Below, one piece after another: positions 53,304 to 56,000 of a stretch of DNA of 56,000 bases. The notes beneath the pieces are model-generated. The model saw only the letters and a list, made by a program, of their open reading frames with translations. It was not told the DNA's origin and did not search any database. The position numbers and the translations under genes were made by a program. Each line of letters opens with the position of its first letter. Within the stretch, counting starts at the first letter, position 1. The stretch is from Thermoleophilia bacterium. GTDB taxonomy: Bacteria > Actinomycetota > Thermoleophilia > BMS3ABIN01. Location of the stretch: NCBI GenBank assembly GCA_020053595.1, contig JAGVMV010000033.1:1-56000 (forward strand). Reading direction: 5' to 3'.

Positions 53304-54845
53304 CTAAAGGGTGGGAGCCGGACCGGGAAATTGATAAAAACCTCCGCTCGCGTCGCTGCAGGTGACGTACGTGCTTGCGCGGAAGGTCGCGACCCCCAGC
53401 GGTACCTCGTAGAGGGCTGTAAATGGGACGTTTTGCCCTAAACCGACCGTCCCTAAAGATACAGGTAACACCGTAAGAGCTCCAACACCGTTGCTGGCGC
53501 TTAATAAGACAACCTGCAGTCCGACGGCGTCACCACCGCCGTTGGCAAGTGAGTAATCAACGGACAGGCTCCTGGCCTCATAGTCTGTAAAAGAGGCCCA
53601 ATAACCAGAAGTACCTGAGAGAGACAGCGCCGGCGCTCCCAGCGTGAAGCTCTCCAGAGTGGTCCCAGCGGAATCGATAGCGCTGATCCTGAGTGTCGAA
53701 GCCGTTTCATCTACCTTAATATGCTCGTACGATTTGGAGGCGAATAAGTCCCCGGGCCCTAATGCGGGCGGGTTGTACAGCGGTGCGCCGCCGCCCCCCG
53801 TGGTTATGTAATGGACGCCGTTTTCGAGATGATGAAAGTAATAATGGTCATGCCCCGAAAAAACAGCGCTGATTCCATATTGCTGGAAAAGCGCCAGAAC
53901 CTCAGCGCGGTTTTGTTGTCCTGCCGAATTGCTCGGAGTCGCCCAGGGATCGCCGTTGTGAAGCCCTGAAAATCCGAAAAACGGCTGATGGAGCACCACC
54001 ACCTTCCAGCGCTTGCTGGTCTGTGCAAGGTCCTGGATCAGCCAGAGTTTCTGGTTTCCGGTGATGTACCCGAGCTGGCCCAGCAGCTCGGTGCAAAGGA
54101 CAGTGAAGTGGGTGTCACCGTTGTCGAAACTGTAGTATTCCTCACCATAGATGGCTGCGTCGCCACCGTTGTTGACCGGCAGGCTGAGCTCCTGTTCATA
54201 TCCCGTCCGGCTGCTTGCCGAGGTAATCCATTCATGCCCACCGACAGCGGTATACATCGGCGCCGAAGCTGTAAGCTGTTTGGTAACCGCGAACAAGCCG
54301 TCGTACTTTTCTACGTTCTGGGCCAGGGTGTCGGTGCTCAAGCCGTAAATGATGTCGCCGACGCTCAGAGTCAGGTCGAGGTTCTCAACCGACATCTGCC
54401 CCATGATCGTCCCCCAAACAGCCGGCTGCACGGTAGTGTTTGTCCATGGACGGTTGTCGCCTGCCACGGAAAAACTCAAAGGTTGCCCTGGCGCCCTCGC
54501 CGTCCTGAAGCTTTTTTCCGGCAGCGTCACGCTTACGGCGAAATTGGAACTATCAGTCAACGTCACCTGGTAATAAACGGTTGATGAAAGGGTGAGTCCG
54601 TCCAGCAGCAGCTCATGCCTGACCTGCCCGATGCCGGTCCCGGAAAGCGTATAGGCTCCAGGCGAGGTGCCGTAATCGATTCTCACGTCCGAGGGGATGT
54701 CTGATTTTACGACCAGGACAGCGCTGACAGGGCCGACCTTGCTTACTGCAATATTACCGGGCTGCAGGGCCTGGGCGGACGCCGCAGTAACGAGGAGCAG
54801 TAAAACCGAGACGAAGAACAGGATGAGAAGTCTGTAAACACGCAT
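53304..54845 (-). CDS. secreted metallophosphoesterase with FnIII-like and C-terminal domain
   Basis: 513 residues, GGAGG before ATG. Signal peptide (about 26 residues, AQA-LQ), a fibronectin-III-like domain (about 30-115), then a calcineurin-like phosphatase: SVAGDNRPW, SVGDIIYG, AVGGHEW (Gly for the usual Asn of GNHE), VVLHQPFFGF and FSGHDHYYFHH. A C-terminal beta domain of about 110 residues ends in FRASTYVTCSDASG and is the part mirrored in the 45,378 chimera. Purple-acid or PhoD-like secreted phosphatase. The GNHE to GGHE change may alter metal binding. Confidence 0.88.
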   Translation of the reverse strand: MRVYRLLILFFVSVLLLLVTAASAQALQPGNIAVSKVGPVSAVLVVKSDIPSDVRIDYGTSPGAYTLSGTGIGQVRHELLLDGLTLSSTVYYQVTLTDSSNFAVSVTLPEKSFRTARAPGQPLSFSVAGDNRPWTNTTVQPAVWGTIMGQMSVENLDLTLSVGDIIYGLSTDTLAQNVEKYDGLFAVTKQLTASAPMYTAVGGHEWITSASSRTGYEQELSLPVNNGGDAAIYGEEYYSFDNGDTHFTVLCTELLGQLGYITGNQKLWLIQDLAQTSKRWKVVVLHQPFFGFSGLHNGDPWATPSNSAGQQNRAEVLALFQQYGISAVFSGHDHYYFHHLENGVHYITTGGGGAPLYNPPALGPGDLFASKSYEHIKVDETASTLRISAIDSAGTTLESFTLGAPALSLSGTSGYWASFTDYEARSLSVDYSLANGGGDAVGLQVVLLSASNGVGALTVLPVSLGTVGLGQNVPFTALYEVPLGVATFRASTYVTCSDASGGFYQFPGPAPTL

Positions 54846-55144
54846 ATCAAAGCCTCCACCACCACAATTGTCAAAACCCGTAAAAAAAGTACCGGTATCA
54901 AGCCATCTGGGGGAAAGCCTCCCGAAGAACCAAACCGTCCTCGCAAGGAACAGTCGTGCTGGGGAAAATAGTGCTGCCTGGAAGAAAGCCTCAACTTGAA
55001 GATGAGTGTATCAATAATTCGTTGTTTTTTCCATGATTAAGACCATGTCCTGGATACTATATTACGTCTTTGCCATCCTTCCAGTTCCACCATTTCAATA
55101 CAAGGGCTGCGCAAGCCTTCACTATAGGGGTTTTCTTAATCGGC
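54846..55144. other. 299-bp non-coding interval upstream of the secreted phosphatase
   Basis: No gene is seen. It should hold the phosphatase promoter at its left end. A short open frame on the plus strand (55033-55245) lacks a ribosome-binding site and overlaps the NTF2-like gene, so is not called. Confidence 0.5.
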
Positions 55145-55522
55145 TCATTGATCCCAGCTCATGCCCCCCAGCAATTTCCAGCGATCGCCCTCTTTCACCC
55201 ACGTATGGGTTATCCGCGATGACTGTGTTTTCGAATCAGCGGTAATGTCACCGTCATTGACGTAAATGGTGTATTGAGTCAGCGCCACCTCTCCCAGCAC
55301 CCGGATACCCCCTCGTTCAATCTTGAAGGTGCATGAAGTTGGCTTGTGGATCAATTGTCTCATGAAGCGAGCGCTTCCCTCCTTGTCAACCGGTTGCGGC
55401 ACATTGCCCGGCCACCCGAGGAATTGACTATGTACGAGGGCTAGCACCGCCTCGTAGTCCGCTTTATAGAGGTTTGCGAAATAGGTCTCTTCCAGCGCCC
55501 AGATTTCTTCTTTTACTCTCAT
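55145..55522 (-). CDS. NTF2-like (SnoaL/DUF4440-type) protein
   Basis: 125 residues from MRVKEEIWALEETYFANL; the open frame continues upstream into an integrase remnant, which is not part of this domain. A cone-shaped alpha+beta NTF2 fold is suggested by the N-terminal helix, VHSQFLGWPG, and the end ITHTWVKEGDRWKLLGGMSW. These domains host enzymes or ligand binding; none can be assigned. No clear ribosome-binding site precedes the start, so the true start may lie upstream. Confidence 0.75.
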   Translation of the reverse strand: MRVKEEIWALEETYFANLYKADYEAVLALVHSQFLGWPGNVPQPVDKEGSARFMRQLIHKPTSCTFKIERGGIRVLGEVALTQYTIYVNDGDITADSKTQSSRITHTWVKEGDRWKLLGGMSWDQ

Positions 55523-55588
55523 AGTTGTTTTGACGTCCTTGTGTCCGGGCAGTTCTTGGATGGTACGAATGAAACAACAATCCATCAA
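55523..55588 (-). pseudogene. C-terminal remnant of a tyrosine recombinase/integrase
   Basis: The frame just upstream of the NTF2-like gene reads FIRTIQELPGHKDVKTTM, the end of the catalytic domain of tyrosine recombinases (IRTIQELLGHKDVSTTM), where the active-site His and the region before the Tyr lie. The Tyr itself and everything upstream are missing. It is a scar of an integration or deletion event. Confidence 0.65.
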
Positions 55589-55731
55589 ACGTTTGGATGC
55601 AATTCATATAGAAAGGAAACTTTTATTCAATTGTAGCGCGGATGCTTCCGCGCGGGCATGTGTCATCACGCACACGCACCGGGCATACCGGTTCCGGCAT
55701 ACCCTGAAAACGTAGCTAGCCAGCAGTGCAA

Positions 55732-56000
55732 TCAAGCTGCATTTTCTTTCACTGGTGAAACTTTGATTTCGGCGGAATGCTGACGTGCTTCCCACAAATC
55801 ATACGCATTCTGGAGTCTTAACCAGTGGGCCGCATTCGGCTTGCCAAAAGTCATCTCAAGCCTGAGCGCCATCTCAGGAGTGATAGCGCCGCGGCCGTTG
55901 AGAACCTTGGACAAAGTCTTTCGGCTAACACCAAGATGTTCAGCGGCATCCGTTACAGAGAGCCTTAGAGGCTCAATTACAAGTTCCCTTAGAATTTCGC
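55732..56000 (-). CDS. HigA-family antitoxin, 5' end cut by window edge
   Basis: 89 visible residues, open to the window edge. Helix-turn-helix of the HigA/VapI type: [29 protein letters not shown] and [18 protein letters not shown], ending [15 protein letters not shown]. In such modules the toxin gene (HigB, RelE fold) usually precedes the antitoxin, so a partner should lie just right of the window. It represses its own operon and neutralises the toxin (family knowledge). Confidence 0.85.
   Translation of the reverse strand, partial: EILRELVIEPLRLSVTDAAEHLGVSRKTLSKVLNGRGAITPEMALRLEMTFGKPNAAHWLRLQNAYDLWEARQHSAEIKVSPVKENAA

Noticed and set aside
55604-55795. 63-codon minus-strand frame between HigA and the NTF2-like gene
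   Set aside because: It overlaps the HigA 3' end in another frame, has no ribosome-binding site and an uninformative composition; a weak GC hairpin near 55,634-55,652 is the only structure in the gap.

Overview
The window looks like chromosome from an anaerobic, Gram-positive-type bacterium, most likely a deep-branching actinobacterial relative (inference; no phylogenetic marker other than 5S rRNA is present). Pointers: an LPxTG surface protein beside a class-E-like sortase, several genes whose -10 box lies only 6-7 nt before the start codon (leaderless transcription, common in actinobacteria), a superoxide reductase in place of SOD, formate-THF ligase, and a ferredoxin-ASKHA corrinoid-activation-type protein (Wood-Ljungdahl/corrinoid metabolism). 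GC content looks moderately high, except in one AT-richer island.

1-14,770 (minus strand) is the most striking region: a signalling block of about 15 kb. In transcription order it holds a sigma-54-activator-like regulator with altered catalytic motifs, a NifX/NifB-type cofactor-binding protein, a dCache histidine kinase, a receiver, a degenerate soluble kinase, an intergenic region with palindromic operators, two receivers, a second dCache kinase, a fourth receiver, a TauE/SafE permease, a two-TM protein, a PEP-synthase-like phosphohistidine protein without the usual PEP barrel, a fifth receiver, and the ferredoxin-ASKHA protein. All five receivers are stand-alone. The only DNA-binding protein is the regulator. 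Helically phased CATTATG-type half-sites lie over its start and also upstream of the receiver operon, suggesting one auto-regulated regulon.

14,800-21,240: fhs; then an accessory island (about 16.74-20.0 kb) with a KGG/ARW-motif protein, a two-gene membrane operon, a P63C protein with the same motif, and an IS1-type transposase; then larC (nickel-pincer cofactor).

21,300-31,000: membrane protein, a decayed HD-GYP gene colliding with a secreted metallopeptidase gene, old-yellow-enzyme oxidoreductase, acyl-CoA ligase, a B-box-like zinc-finger membrane protein, small proteins, DUF3786 protein and superoxide reductase. 31,300-34,420: a multi-sensor SpoIIE-type phosphatase.

34,700-44,800 is a cell-surface region: LPxTG protein, sortase lacking the catalytic His, an ECF sigma factor fused to its own membrane anti-sigma domain, a membrane metallophosphoesterase with a decayed partial copy beside it, a small secreted protein, two GT39-type glycosyltransferases and a sugar-nucleotide epimerase.

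44,800-56,000: lipoprotein, a deleted/chimeric GyrI-like pseudogene, glutamine amidotransferase, MEDS-PAS hybrid kinase with an Rcp1-type receiver, a dead kinase, a DUF3365-GAF-GGDEF gene broken by a 4-bp duplication, an orphan 5S rRNA gene, a secreted phosphatase, an integrase tail, an NTF2-like protein and a HigA-type antitoxin running off the right edge. The right half has an unusual density of deletion and frameshift scars, and both recognisable c-di-GMP genes are broken.
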